Below are positions 1 to 9,080 of a stretch of DNA of 30,221 nt, in pieces (within the stretch, counting starts at the first letter, position 1; each line of letters opens with the position of its first letter). The stretch comes from JAGOEF01 sp029564465 (GTDB lineage Bacteria > Bacteroidota > Bacteroidia > Bacteroidales > ML635J-15). Below the pieces are notes generated by a model that was not told where the DNA came from, searched no databases, and saw only the letters and a program-made list of their open reading frames with translations. The position numbers and the translations under genes were made by a program. The DNA lies in contig JAKQPY010000106.1 of the NCBI GenBank assembly GCA_029564465.1, forward strand, positions 1-30,221, given 5' to 3'.

Positions 1-2
1 AT

Positions 3-2387
3 GATGTGGGGGATGGACCTAGCGACAGGCAGATTACCCCGGTTTATTACGATAATTTTTACACAAAGTTGGTATGGAGGGGTAGTACAGGAAATAAATT
101 ATGGTCAGATACGCGAAATTGGAGTCCATACATCCTTCCACAAACTGTGGATAGTGTAATTTTTGATAATATAACCGGCCCAGCTGATGACTATGAAGTG
201 ATAATTGACAATTTGGTTGTACCCTATGTTTCAGGAATTCATGTTAACCCTTCAGCCGGGAAAAATATCACTGTGATTATTCCAAACACCAACACCAACA
301 GTCCTGCGATAGATTTGGCTGCCAACGGAAGCGGACTTGTAATCGGAGAAGGCAGTATATTTATCAATAACTCGGGAACTACCAGTGGCGACCCGATTAT
401 GTTTCACTCATCAGGGGGAATCTATCCTCCATTTAAAATTGAAAATGGTGGGCGGTATATTCATAAAACCCTCCGCTCAAGTGCAAGCATGACCGAACGT
501 TTATCAGCAGATGCAGGCACCGAAGACGGAACGTTTGAATATGATTTGCCCAGTGCAAGTGCTAACTTTCAGATTTCGGCCTCAGGTAAAACTTTTGGTA
601 ATCTGGAATTTTCGGCCACCTATGGAGCAAAGAATTATGCCATTAGCGGTCCAAGTGCCATTACCATACGAGGCGACCTGATTGTGAACAATAATGTAAA
701 TATCAACGAGTTATGGTCATCAGAACCAGAGTCGGAATTAAAATTTAAAAATGAAATTATTGTTGGCGGAGATTTTATTTTCAGCGGTTCGGGATGGAAC
801 ATAAATACCGAAAATCCTGCAAATCAGATCAGATTCAATGGTAATGCGGTTCAAACCATTGCAGATAATTCAGGGGCTTTATCATCGGCCGGAGGTTTTG
901 GGAAAAACATAATAATTAATAACCCATCAGGGGTATCGCTGGGAAGCAATCTCACACTGAACAATACCCTTAGTTTGCTGAGTGGGAATATTATTCTGGG
1001 TAATTACAAATTGACGATTAACAATACGTTGAGCTATGGTGCAGGCTTAATTGAAGGTAGCAGCAATTCAAGCTTGCGCTTAAGTGGCACACAACCCGTT
1101 TTGATGAACTTTAAAGTACCCGCTATGCTGGGAACCCTCGAACTCGATAAAACCGGCATGAACATACCGCTTACAACAAATCTTTCGATCAGTGATTCGT
1201 TGAAATTCAACGGTGGGATAATTTCGACAGGCACTAATGCCATCTTGTTTGGTGACAACGCAGGCTGCTCGGGTGCCGGAACCACAAGTTTCATCAATGG
1301 CAACGTATCGAAATCGGGGTCACAAACTTTCGCATTCCCAACAGGAAATGTCACCACCCGAGATATTGGCAATGGATTGCAAACCTATTCGGTTTTCGCC
1401 CCGATATCGCTGACTCCTGTAAATGGAAGTTCAACCAGCACGGTTGCCTACTTATTCACAGAACCTCCGTATGATTGGTGGCCTCATGGCGAAAACATGG
1501 ATGAAACCATGGTTTGGGTAAGTTCGCGTGAATATTGGAACGTTAGCACTACCGGTGATATTTCTACAGTAATTCTAGTATGGTCAGAGAATGATCACAA
1601 CGAAGGCGAAACCTGCATTCACGACATTTGCCCTAACGGAATTCCCGCACAATTTAATACGGCAAACTTAACGGTAACTGCATTTTACAACAACCGATGG
1701 AGAGACCTTGGTGTTGCAACAGCCTCCGGGAATCATGAAGCGGGAAGCATTACCAGTTTAATGGGATTACCCACCGGGTCGAAAGCAGGGAACTATATCG
1801 TAAGCTTTGGCTCATTGAACAAAGATGTAACCCTTCCGGTAGAATGGTTGAGTTTACAGGCTGAAAACATTTTCGAAGATATAGAACTTGAATGGAGAAC
1901 TGCTTCAGAAACCAATAATTCAGGTTTTGTGGTTGAGCACGCCGGTTCCGATTTTCAATTCAGCAGTATCGGGTTTATTAAAGGTTCGGGTAATTCATCG
2001 GATGTTAACGCCTATCAATTTCTTCACAATAAACCAGGCAATGGCGTTCATTACTACAGGTTAAAACAGCTTGATTTCGATGGTAATTATCAATACTCCG
2101 GCATTGTCAGCGCACAATTGAAATCATATTCCGAGAATCTGATGACGGACTTTTACATTAACAGTAATGGAATTATGTACATCAGCGGCAAAACGTCGAC
2201 CAATAACCCTATGGATATCAGTGTTTTTGACACTTATGGAAGAATGATTGAAAAACACAATATTCAGGCAAACAACTTCCGGTTCGAAACATCGGTTAAT
2301 GTTGGCAGTTACAAAGCTGGGATGTATTATTACAGCATTACAGATGGCATGAACATCCTGACAGAAAAATTTGTGATTACCGAATAA
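3..2387 (+). CDS. Large T9SS type A surface protein, 5' truncated
   Basis: The reading frame is open from the first bases of the window, so the true start and signal peptide lie upstream; about 794 codons are visible. The first visible part carries a WRGSTGNKLWSDTRNWS-like stretch (about residues 25-42), common near the start of modules in large Bacteroidota surface proteins. The middle is a long, Asn/Ser/Gly-rich beta-repeat region with no recognisable enzyme motif. Around residues 620-710 is the LPVEWLSL...ELEWRTASETNNSGF...YYRLKQLDFDG block that typically precedes a T9SS sorting domain. The last 75 or so residues (ISVFDTYGRMIEK...AGMYYYSI...EKFVI) match a type A sorting domain. Family knowledge says such proteins are exported through the T9SS and attached to the surface or released. 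An adhesin or matrix role is inference; no catalytic residues are visible. It is followed by a small exported protein gene with its own promoter-like element. Confidence 0.85.
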   Translation, partial: DVGDGPSDRQITPVYYDNFYTKLVWRGSTGNKLWSDTRNWSPYILPQTVDSVIFDNITGPADDYEVIIDNLVVPYVSGIHVNPSAGKNITVIIPNTNTNSPAIDLAANGSGLVIGEGSIFINNSGTTSGDPIMFHSSGGIYPPFKIENGGRYIHKTLRSSASMTERLSADAGTEDGTFEYDLPSASANFQISASGKTFGNLEFSATYGAKNYAISGPSAITIRGDLIVNNNVNINELWSSEPESELKFKNEIIVGGDFIFSGSGWNINTENPANQIRFNGNAVQTIADNSGALSSAGGFGKNIIINNPSGVSLGSNLTLNNTLSLLSGNIILGNYKLTINNTLSYGAGLIEGSSNSSLRLSGTQPVLMNFKVPAMLGTLELDKTGMNIPLTTNLSISDSLKFNGGIISTGTNAILFGDNAGCSGAGTTSFINGNVSKSGSQTFAFPTGNVTTRDIGNGLQTYSVFAPISLTPVNGSSTSTVAYLFTEPPYDWWPHGENMDETMVWVSSREYWNVSTTGDISTVILVWSENDHNEGETCIHDICPNGIPAQFNTANLTVTAFYNNRWRDLGVATASGNHEAGSITSLMGLPTGSKAGNYIVSFGSLNKDVTLPVEWLSLQAENIFEDIELEWRTASETNNSGFVVEHAGSDFQFSSIGFIKGSGNSSDVNAYQFLHNKPGNGVHYYRLKQLDFDGNYQYSGIVSAQLKSYSENLMTDFYINSNGIMYISGKTSTNNPMDISVFDTYGRMIEKHNIQANNFRFETSVNVGSYKAGMYYYSITDGMNILTEKFVITE

Positions 2388-2413
2388 AAAATCACGTGGG
2401 ATTAATCTATTTT

Positions 2414-2436
2414 GTTGATATATTTGTTGTATCAAC
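2414..2436 (+). promoter_or_regulatory. Promoter -7 element inside an inverted repeat
   Basis: TATATTTG at 2419-2426 fits the Bacteroidota -7 consensus TAnnTTTG and lies 19 bases before the ATG at 2446. No TTTG is present at the expected -33 distance. Arms GTTGATA (2414-2420) and TATCAAC (2430-2436) form a 7-bp inverted repeat with a 9-base spacer around the element. This could be an operator or, since a short T-rich stretch follows, a weak terminator for the upstream gene. Confidence 0.45.
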
Positions 2437-2445
2437 TTTATTCAG

Positions 2446-3201
2446 ATGAATTGCGAAAAAGCCTTTTCAATTTCATTTGGCTCATTGCTTTTATTGTTAA
2501 CAATATCAATTACGGCTGTAGCTCAAAGTACCACCAACTTCACCATAGGTTACGGTTTCGAAAAAATCAGGTATGGCGATGGAATCCGCACCATTATCAG
2601 CGATTATAATCAGCATAACCGTGCCGAGAACAACATTGCAACCGATACCCTGACAGCACCCGACTGGTTGCATGGTATCATAATCGGGTTTAAGCTTTCG
2701 GGAGAAAAAATCACCAGCGGTTGCGAACTTCACATGCCTTCGCACCAATCGGTAGCAACGGGAACCCTTGCCATCGATGGCAGCAGCTATTACAAAAGGA
2801 TAAAAATAGGCCATGTAGGACTGGCACCGTTTTTCGGCATCAATTTTTTTCATTGGAAGAAGCTCAGGTCGGGGCCAATGCTGGGACTTAACTTAGATAA
2901 ATACCGTCTGATGGACAGCGAATACAAACCCTTCACCAATTTTTCGTATAACCGCTATATTGACCGGGTTCACCTTTCGCTATCACTGAAATGGCCGATT
3001 TCGATTGGTGGAAATAAATTCAGTTTCGACATAATACCCTATTACACCATGCCTTTCTGGAGAATCAATCTTTCTCCTTTTAACGAAGGTTTAAACGAGG
3101 GCTATTTCACCATGTACAACGACAACCTCATGATTTACAAGCCCTTGGTTTTTGGGGTGTCGGTTACCCTGAACTTTGTAGTAAAAAAAATTGAGGAATA
3201 A
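2446..3201 (+). CDS. Exported protein of unknown function, possibly outer-membrane
   Basis: This encodes 251 residues. I do not recognise the family. The N-terminus has a hydrophobic stretch ending ITAVAQ (about residues 11-26), a signal peptide with cleavage near Ala-Gln. The mature part alternates aromatic and polar residues, with repeated strands such as IIGFKLSGEKI, IKIGHVGLAPFFGINFF and VFGVSVTLNFVV, and ends in a hydrophobic strand. This suggests a small beta-barrel or outer-membrane-associated protein, but that is inference. It follows the T9SS type A substrate on the same strand after 58 bases and converges on the deformylase homologue, with only 8 bases between the two stops. A promoter-like TATATTTG lies upstream, so it may be expressed on its own. 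Confidence 0.75.
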   Translation: MNCEKAFSISFGSLLLLLTISITAVAQSTTNFTIGYGFEKIRYGDGIRTIISDYNQHNRAENNIATDTLTAPDWLHGIIIGFKLSGEKITSGCELHMPSHQSVATGTLAIDGSSYYKRIKIGHVGLAPFFGINFFHWKKLRSGPMLGLNLDKYRLMDSEYKPFTNFSYNRYIDRVHLSLSLKWPISIGGNKFSFDIIPYYTMPFWRINLSPFNEGLNEGYFTMYNDNLMIYKPLVFGVSVTLNFVVKKIEE

Positions 3202-3209
3202 ACAGCATT

Positions 3210-3926
3210 TTAATCTACCCGGGGCATTAGTTTTCCGTCGTAGACATCAGGGGCGGTTTCAATAACAACCTGTTTTCCGGTTGGGCGTCTGTCGGTCCAG
3301 ATAATACCATCGAGGTGGTCGATTTCGTGTTGAAAAATATGTGCCGTATATTCATGAGTTACACGCTCGGTGACGTGGGTACCATCGCGCAAATCGTACT
3401 CAATATCGCACCAGATTGCTCTATACGACTGGCCATTGACCCCGGGAATCGACAGGCATCCATCGCTGCGTAATTTAAGTGTATCCGACATATCGGTAAT
3501 TCTCACATTGAAAAAGACTTCCCAGGGCTTACCGGTTTTATCGTAACGCTTCACCCAGACAATGCGGCGATTTACACCAACCTGAGGGGCAGCAATCCCA
3601 ACACCCGGGTTCATCGGGTTTCTGACGGTAGCATACATACGATCGGTAAGCAGGTCTATGTCGGTTTCGGTAAGCCTGATATCGCGGCTAATGGTGCGGA
3701 GTATTAACGAATCAGGCTGTTCGTTAATGTACATCAGTTCGAAACGTACCGCAGAATCACCGGAATTTATCAAAGCCTTTTCTTCTGCAGTGAACTTCAA
3801 CGTATCGATGGGAGGCAAGCGATTGGGATCATAATTATGACGGTCGCCATTTTCGAATGTTTCGCAAGCAGTTCCCAGAAATGCTGCCAGAATAATGCCC
3901 AATAATATTAAATACCTCATTTTCAT
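3210..3926 (-). CDS. def: Peptide deformylase homologue with lipoprotein-like export signal
   Basis: Peptide deformylase removes the N-formyl group from nascent proteins and normally works in the cytoplasm at the ribosome. The three family motifs are visible: GVGIAAPQ (108-115), DGCLS (155-159; the usual form is EGCLS) and HEIDHLDG (200-207). The metal ligands would be Cys157, His200 and His204, with Glu201 catalytic. Unlike housekeeping enzymes it starts with a charged and hydrophobic signal (MKMRYLILLGIILAAFLGTAC) with Cys21 as possible lipidation site; the residues before the Cys (Gly-Thr-Ala) are a weak lipobox. A roughly 70-residue extension separates this from the catalytic core. The protein is 238 residues, longer than the usual 160-190. 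It follows the SBBP-repeat gene with a 70-base gap that holds a promoter-like element. An exported metallohydrolase with another substrate is possible. The family assignment is firm, the location is inferred. Confidence 0.88.
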   Translation of the reverse strand: MKMRYLILLGIILAAFLGTACETFENGDRHNYDPNRLPPIDTLKFTAEEKALINSGDSAVRFELMYINEQPDSLILRTISRDIRLTETDIDLLTDRMYATVRNPMNPGVGIAAPQVGVNRRIVWVKRYDKTGKPWEVFFNVRITDMSDTLKLRSDGCLSIPGVNGQSYRAIWCDIEYDLRDGTHVTERVTHEYTAHIFQHEIDHLDGIIWTDRRPTGKQVVIETAPDVYDGKLMPRVD

Positions 3927-3964
3927 TTGTATATATCTTATTAATGATCCGACGATCTACACAA

Positions 3965-3972
3965 CAAAAATA
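3965..3972 (-). promoter_or_regulatory. Possible -7 promoter element for the deformylase homologue
   Basis: Read on the minus strand, TATTTTTG fits TAnnTTTG and lies 38 bases before the ATG at 3926. No TTTG is found at -33. The preceding gene's stop codon sits in a weak TAATG/CATTA hairpin (7-base loop) followed by a T-rich stretch, so transcription may partly stop and restart in this gap. Confidence 0.3.
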
Positions 3973-3996
3973 AAAAATAATTTAATGTCTTCGGCA

Positions 3997-6900
3997 TTAC
4001 CGTTTTAAAGTGACAGAACCTTTGTAAGGTGTATTACTTCCACTATCGGTATTCAATTTAATTACATACCAGTAGGTGTCGGATGGAGCATTCTGAAACG
4101 CATAGGTTCCATTCCAACCCTGATCGCTTCCTTTATAATGCGCCATCATTTTCCCGAAACGGTCGAAAATCATAATATCGGCATTGGGGTAATGAAACAT
4201 ACCCAGAATTTCCCAGGTATCGTTATACCCATCGCCATTGGGGGTGAAAAACTCCGGAATAATAATATAATTATCAACGTACACTTTAACCGTATCAACA
4301 CAGGCATTGCTATCGCGCACATAGGTGGTGTACCAACCCTCGATCAGGTTATTAAATACATTATTGGGCGACCACACACTGCCATCGACCGAATAAATAT
4401 AGGGAGGAACGCCTCCGCTTGCGCTGACCTCGATGCGCCCTGAAGCACTGAAGTCTTCGGTCAAAACGGGCGATGGTGCATGTTTTACCCTAACATCGTC
4501 AGTTCCTGTACATCCGTTTTCGTCGGTAACGGTCACCGAATAGGTACCCTCGTTTAGGGCAGTGAAAATATCAGCGGTAGATTCATCCTGCCAAAGATAG
4601 GATTCATACATGCCATCGGGATCGAGAATAGCGGGAAAACTGTCGCACTGTATCCGGTCGAGACCCAGTGAAGGCAGTACCGGGTCAAAAATTAACACTT
4701 CCACTGTATCGATTGCAATACATCCGGTGGCATCGGTTACTGTTAATGAGTAGGTACCCGATTCATCGATATTTAGTATGGGTATTTCGGAACCTGTACT
4801 CCAAAGGTAATTTGTATAACCCAGTGGTGCCGACAACGCAACTTCTTCGCTGGCACAGGCTTCGATATCGTCGCCAAGATTTACAACAGGAGCAGGTCGA
4901 ACAACTACCTCAATCGTATCGGAGGCTGTACAACCCATAACATTCGATACCGTAACCCTATAGGTACCCGAAACATCAGGACTGATGGTTTGTCCGATAC
5001 TTCCATCTGACCATGCATACGTTGCGAAACCACTTCCTGCATCAATAACAGGCAACAGGTTATCGCAATATTCGAGATCGGGTCCCAGATTCACTTCAGG
5101 GTACTCGGCTTCGGTAATATAGATGCTATCGTAGGCTATGCAGCCATTAATGTCGGTAACAGTGAGAGTAACTCCACCTTCGGAATCAATATCGGTGGAA
5201 TGACCGACATCCCCATTATTCCAGAGGTAATTTGCAAACCCCTCATCAACCGAAAGTTGTAACACATCGCCACGGCACAACACACGGTCGCCACCCAGAT
5301 TGATTTCGGGTTGGGGATAATTGCGAACAGGAATGGTATCGTAATAATAGCATCCGCCTGTCCTCACCCTCACATAATAGTTCCCGGTACTGTTCACAAT
5401 GGTTTGCGAAGTAGTTGCACCGGTACTCCATAGATAAGACGAATAAGTTCCGGACAAACTCAGCGTAACAGGAACACCCACACAGGTAAAAACCGTGTCG
5501 ACACTGAACAATTCAATATTACCTCCCTCGGTTACCACCACCGAAGCAGTCTGCTCGCATTCGTACTGGTTCATTACGGTAACACTATAGGTTCCCCCTT
5601 CGGTAATGGTGGTTTGTTGGGTGTTGTCGCCCGTGCTCCAATGATACGAAACCATTCCGGATCCGGCATCAAGGGTTACTGTATCCCAGAGACAGATATT
5701 CATGGCAGGAGGTAGCTCAATATCAGGGATGGATGAAGGCTGTAATACAATGAGCGTGTCGATAAAACAATTTCCGGCATCAACAACCGTTAGCCAATAG
5801 GAAGCGGGCGACAGACCACAAACCTGTGCCGTATTATCTCCTGTTGACCAGTAGTAGGTATAAGGTTCGGTTCCCTGCAGCATATTCACTTCGGCGCACA
5901 AATTATCATCGCTGCAGCCAATACCTGAAAACACAAAATTTCCCATGCTTAGGGGCCTGCTATAGCGTATGACAGCGGCATCAGTCAGTCCGTTTGATGT
6001 ATACGGTGTCCCTTCGATAAAAGCATTATTAGAAAACAGTGCCGATACCAGCAGGTTCTGCTGATTATCGAGGCTTATATCGGTAATCTGGTCGTTTCCT
6101 CCGGAGCCGGCGACTTTAACCGAAATAATTTCGCTGTCGGGGCCAATCTTTATAAAAACCATATCGTTGTTGCCCAACGAAGTAAACAAGTTATTTCCGA
6201 ACACTGCAGTTCCGGTAAAATAGCCTCCTGCAAAAACATAATCGTTAACGTCACAAATTGCTTTAACAAGCCTTGCATTCGAGTCTCCGCCTGTCAGCTT
6301 AGTCCATTCCTCAGAACCGGAGGGGTTAAATTTTCTGATAAATGCATGCTGATCGTCGTGGTCGAAGTATCCGGTAAGGTACACATTGCCCTGCGAATCG
6401 GAAGCTATACCACCTGCTTTATCGTTGTTTCCATCGGTGCCGGCTGAAACAAGCCAGATGGGAGCTCCCGAATTTGAAAATACTGCTGCAAAAGCATCCA
6501 GATTCCCTGAAGCACTTATGGTTTGAGATCCCAGTGTCATGTTGCCGGTAAAATTACCCGAAACAAGCACCTGATTTTGGGTTCCAAAGCTTACAGCCAC
6601 CGACTCATCGTTGCCCAATGATCCTATTGCCTTTGCCCAACGGAAACTTCCCAATGACGAAAACACACCAATAAAAATATCGTTTCCACCGATTCCCAGC
6701 AGTGTGGTACTACCAATCCCAATGGCTTCATCGAAAGTGCCCGTTATGGCGATATCGCCCGATTCACCGACGGCAATATCGGTAGCCCAGTCGTTCTGCC
6801 AACCACCGGCCGGTTCAACCCATTTCAACTCACCATCCGGGGCATAACAGGCAATAAAAGCATCCTGCATACCATAAGCATACAGCTCGACATCTCCAAA

Positions 6901-7302
6901 CAGGGCATATTCGGTAAACATACCGGTAATATAAATGTCACCCGACGTACCACAAACAACACCTGCAGCCACATCGTCACCCGATCCGCCGGCAGTTTTC
7001 ACCCAAAGAAGTTCGCCGGAAGGAGCATATTTTGCAAGGTAAATATCTTTTAGTCCACCGGAAATAACCTCAGTCGATTCAAAACCGGCGTTATGTTTAA
7101 AATAACCTGTAACATACACATTTCCGCCGGCATCGGCACAAACACCCGTTGCAGCATCGAGGGTATCGCTTCCTGCAGTTTTCACCCACGACAAATTCAA
7201 GCTATGCAGGCAATTTACTGAATCGCTCATCGAATCGGCAAAAGACCTGATTGGCAGTAGCGCCAACAAAACAAACACAATATGTATAACCCTATTGAGC
7301 AT
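3997..7302 (-). CDS. SBBP beta-propeller and Ig-repeat protein with T9SS type B (CHU_C) sorting domain
   Basis: This encodes 1101 residues. A signal peptide covers residues 1-22 (cleavage near SFA-DS). Residues about 30-450 hold repeated WVKTAGG..DVA.GVV...GDIYITG units, the SBBP (beta-propeller) repeat. There follows one SprB-like unit, six Ig/PKD-like units of about 70 residues (each with a YLWSTG-like strand, GTYSVTV and a C-terminal half Cys), and another SprB-like unit. The last 90 residues (IPEFFTPNGDGYNDTW...FDRFGK...GSVTLKR) are the gliding-motility/CHU_C type B sorting domain. The protein is probably secreted by the T9SS and kept at the surface; an adhesive role is inferred. Its start codon overlaps the stop of the upstream PorP/SprF gene (TAATG), implying coupled translation, and PorP/SprF proteins are known partners of type B substrates such as SprB. 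Confidence 0.9.
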   Translation of the reverse strand: MLNRVIHIVFVLLALLPIRSFADSMSDSVNCLHSLNLSWVKTAGSDTLDAATGVCADAGGNVYVTGYFKHNAGFESTEVISGGLKDIYLAKYAPSGELLWVKTAGGSGDDVAAGVVCGTSGDIYITGMFTEYALFGDVELYAYGMQDAFIACYAPDGELKWVEPAGGWQNDWATDIAVGESGDIAITGTFDEAIGIGSTTLLGIGGNDIFIGVFSSLGSFRWAKAIGSLGNDESVAVSFGTQNQVLVSGNFTGNMTLGSQTISASGNLDAFAAVFSNSGAPIWLVSAGTDGNNDKAGGIASDSQGNVYLTGYFDHDDQHAFIRKFNPSGSEEWTKLTGGDSNARLVKAICDVNDYVFAGGYFTGTAVFGNNLFTSLGNNDMVFIKIGPDSEIISVKVAGSGGNDQITDISLDNQQNLLVSALFSNNAFIEGTPYTSNGLTDAAVIRYSRPLSMGNFVFSGIGCSDDNLCAEVNMLQGTEPYTYYWSTGDNTAQVCGLSPASYWLTVVDAGNCFIDTLIVLQPSSIPDIELPPAMNICLWDTVTLDAGSGMVSYHWSTGDNTQQTTITEGGTYSVTVMNQYECEQTASVVVTEGGNIELFSVDTVFTCVGVPVTLSLSGTYSSYLWSTGATTSQTIVNSTGNYYVRVRTGGCYYYDTIPVRNYPQPEINLGGDRVLCRGDVLQLSVDEGFANYLWNNGDVGHSTDIDSEGGVTLTVTDINGCIAYDSIYITEAEYPEVNLGPDLEYCDNLLPVIDAGSGFATYAWSDGSIGQTISPDVSGTYRVTVSNVMGCTASDTIEVVVRPAPVVNLGDDIEACASEEVALSAPLGYTNYLWSTGSEIPILNIDESGTYSLTVTDATGCIAIDTVEVLIFDPVLPSLGLDRIQCDSFPAILDPDGMYESYLWQDESTADIFTALNEGTYSVTVTDENGCTGTDDVRVKHAPSPVLTEDFSASGRIEVSASGGVPPYIYSVDGSVWSPNNVFNNLIEGWYTTYVRDSNACVDTVKVYVDNYIIIPEFFTPNGDGYNDTWEILGMFHYPNADIMIFDRFGKMMAHYKGSDQGWNGTYAFQNAPSDTYWYVIKLNTDSGSNTPYKGSVTLKR

Positions 7303-8306
7303 TAAAAATCGTTGTTATTAATGGGTATTTTGTTCCTGCCAACATTCATGGTTTTATCACCGACAAAAAATAATCCGATTGAGATCTGGTGAGAACCATA
7401 ATTATTTAATTGAATGGCTGTCAGGCCCATGTCGAACATATACGAAAAAGTAAATGCGCCGACTTTAACACCGAAGAAAGGCTGAAAGCTCAGAGGAGCC
7501 GAATTGGTGTAATCGAGAGTGTGCCGGTAGCAAAATCCGACATAAAACTCATTGGGGTAACGCATTACCACAGACTGGATTCTTTTACCATAACCATACG
7601 AAACGCGCGCCATAAGTTCCATCTGTGTGTGACCCTTCATATCGGTACGCACATTTAACAATGGTTTCAGCTTAAAATTATATTGCAGGTTAACAATGTA
7701 AGCCGCATGCATATTCATAACCATGGGTAAGGCTTCTTCCAGTTCGCGATTATAGATTTTGTCATAGCCCGGAATGAGATGATCGGCACTAAAACCCACC
7801 ATCATATTGGTATGGGTAAGCACCGCCCCGGCATTAAAATCGGGAAGAAACGAACTGAGGCGTGTATACGTTATGATAGGGTCGAACATATCCCGGTCGA
7901 AACCTGATTCGTCGAGAATATGGTACTGTCCGTTGAATGAAAGTGCCATCGAAAGAATTGTCTGATCGTAACGGCGCGAACGCAGTAATAAGTGATAAGC
8001 AAAAGTAAACTGAGCACCGATGCGCTGGTTGGGTCCGTTCATATCATTATAAACATAGGCACCCAAACCCATGGGTTGACCTGCCGGTCGCGAGGTTAAA
8101 CTAAGAAAAGAGGTTTTCGGGCTATTTTCGAAACCCACCCATTGCTGACGGTGTGTAAGCTTGATATTAGTCCCCTCCCCCAGCCCGCAAAATGCAGGAT
8201 TCAACAAATACCGGTCGAATACATACTGTTCATGTACATGAATATTCTGCGCCGACAGAAAGCCCACAAAAATCACCATCAAAATTGTCATGCCTGTGTG
8301 TTTCAT
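7302..8306 (-). CDS. PorP/SprF family T9SS-associated outer-membrane protein
   Basis: This encodes 334 residues with a signal peptide (1-20, cleavage near LSA-QN). The start of the mature protein, HEQYVFDRYLLNPAFCGLGEG, followed by HRQQWVGFENSPKTSFLS, is the hallmark of the PorP/SprF family: strands of an outer-membrane barrel with the NPA motif. The C-terminal half continues with aromatic-rich strands (YYVGFCYRHTLDY-like, FSYMFDMGLT). SprF-type proteins help deliver and anchor type B T9SS substrates, and the next gene is such a substrate, overlapping by one base. The start ATG overlaps the stop of yggS as ATGA. This neighbourhood suggests a dedicated partner for the SBBP-repeat protein; the pairing is inference from position. 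Confidence 0.93.
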   Translation of the reverse strand: MKHTGMTILMVIFVGFLSAQNIHVHEQYVFDRYLLNPAFCGLGEGTNIKLTHRQQWVGFENSPKTSFLSLTSRPAGQPMGLGAYVYNDMNGPNQRIGAQFTFAYHLLLRSRRYDQTILSMALSFNGQYHILDESGFDRDMFDPIITYTRLSSFLPDFNAGAVLTHTNMMVGFSADHLIPGYDKIYNRELEEALPMVMNMHAAYIVNLQYNFKLKPLLNVRTDMKGHTQMELMARVSYGYGKRIQSVVMRYPNEFYVGFCYRHTLDYTNSAPLSFQPFFGVKVGAFTFSYMFDMGLTAIQLNNYGSHQISIGLFFVGDKTMNVGRNKIPINNNDF

Positions 8307-8992
8307 TGGCCTGCAATTTGTTGTGAATAGACCCGGCTACCAAAAATAGCTGTTCCCAAACGAATCATTGTGCTACCCTCTTCGATGGCTATATGCCAGT
8401 CGTCGCTCATTCCCATACTGATTTCTTTAAAAACATCATCGCTACTGAAATAAACGGATTTTAGCTGAGAAAAGTATTTTCGAAGTGTTTTAAATTCGGT
8501 ACGGATACGGTTTTGATCGCGTGTAAAGCTTGCCATTCCCATAACCCCGGCAAGCTGCACATTCTGTAAAATGGAAAATTCCTTGGAGTCGAGCATCCGG
8601 CAGGCCTCATCGTATGAAAAGCCAAATTTACTCTCTTCTTCGGCAATATAAAACTGGAGTAACACCCGAATCTTTCGTTGCTGAATTAAGGCCTGACGGT
8701 TGATTTCTTCAAGCAATTTCAGACTGTCGACACTGTGAATCAGCGACGCGAAAGCTGCAATTTTCTTAACTTTATTCGATTGTAAATGTCCGATAAAATG
8801 CCATTGAATATCGGCAGGCAGCGTTGCTTGTTTTGCAGAAAGTTCCTGAACTTTGTTTTCGCCAAACACCATTTGTCCGGCCTGATAAGCTTCAAAAATT
8901 ACAGCAGGAGGCTGAGTTTTAGAAACCGCAATTAACTGCACACCTGCCGGCAATTGTTGTTTTAAGTCTGATATTTTTTCGGCAATCGTCAC
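8303..8992 (-). CDS. yggS: YggS/PROSC family PLP-binding homeostasis protein
   Basis: This encodes 229 residues of an alanine-racemase-like TIM-barrel protein that binds pyridoxal 5'-phosphate and buffers the cofactor; no catalytic activity is established for the family. Visible motifs are LIAVSKTQP with the PLP-binding Lys25, FGENKVQE (43-50), WHFIGHLQSNKVK, SVDSL, EESKFGF, GVMGMAS and the C-terminal SMGMSDDWHIAIEEGSTMIRLG-type phosphate-binding block, with RLGTAIFGSR close to the end. Length is standard. The start is a GTG; no in-frame ATG lies nearby upstream and the usual N-terminus begins about 20 residues before the VSK motif. It overlaps the PorP/SprF gene by 4 bases (ATGA), which is an unusual coupling for a housekeeping gene. 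It probably has its own promoter in the 88-base gap upstream. Confidence 0.95.
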   Translation of the reverse strand: MTIAEKISDLKQQLPAGVQLIAVSKTQPPAVIFEAYQAGQMVFGENKVQELSAKQATLPADIQWHFIGHLQSNKVKKIAAFASLIHSVDSLKLLEEINRQALIQQRKIRVLLQFYIAEEESKFGFSYDEACRMLDSKEFSILQNVQLAGVMGMASFTRDQNRIRTEFKTLRKYFSQLKSVYFSSDDVFKEISMGMSDDWHIAIEEGSTMIRLGTAIFGSRVYSQQIAGQ

Positions 8993-9013
8993 TTGTATCC
9001 GATTTTCAAGCTA

Positions 9014-9021
9014 CAAATTTA
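9014..9021 (-). promoter_or_regulatory. Possible -7 promoter element for the yggS-porP-SBBP operon
   Basis: On the minus strand TAAATTTG fits TAnnTTTG, 21 bases before the GTG start of yggS. No TTTG was found at the expected -33 spacing. It would serve the three overlapping genes downstream. Confidence 0.4.
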
Positions 9022-9080
9022 AGTTTTTTCTGCAAGCGAAAACACAGAAATGCTGCTTCAAAAAATTATTTACAGCAAAT

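Noticed and set aside
1034..1372. Minus-strand open frame within the T9SS type A protein gene
   Set aside because: It is antisense to a well supported coding region and has no family resemblance or promoter.
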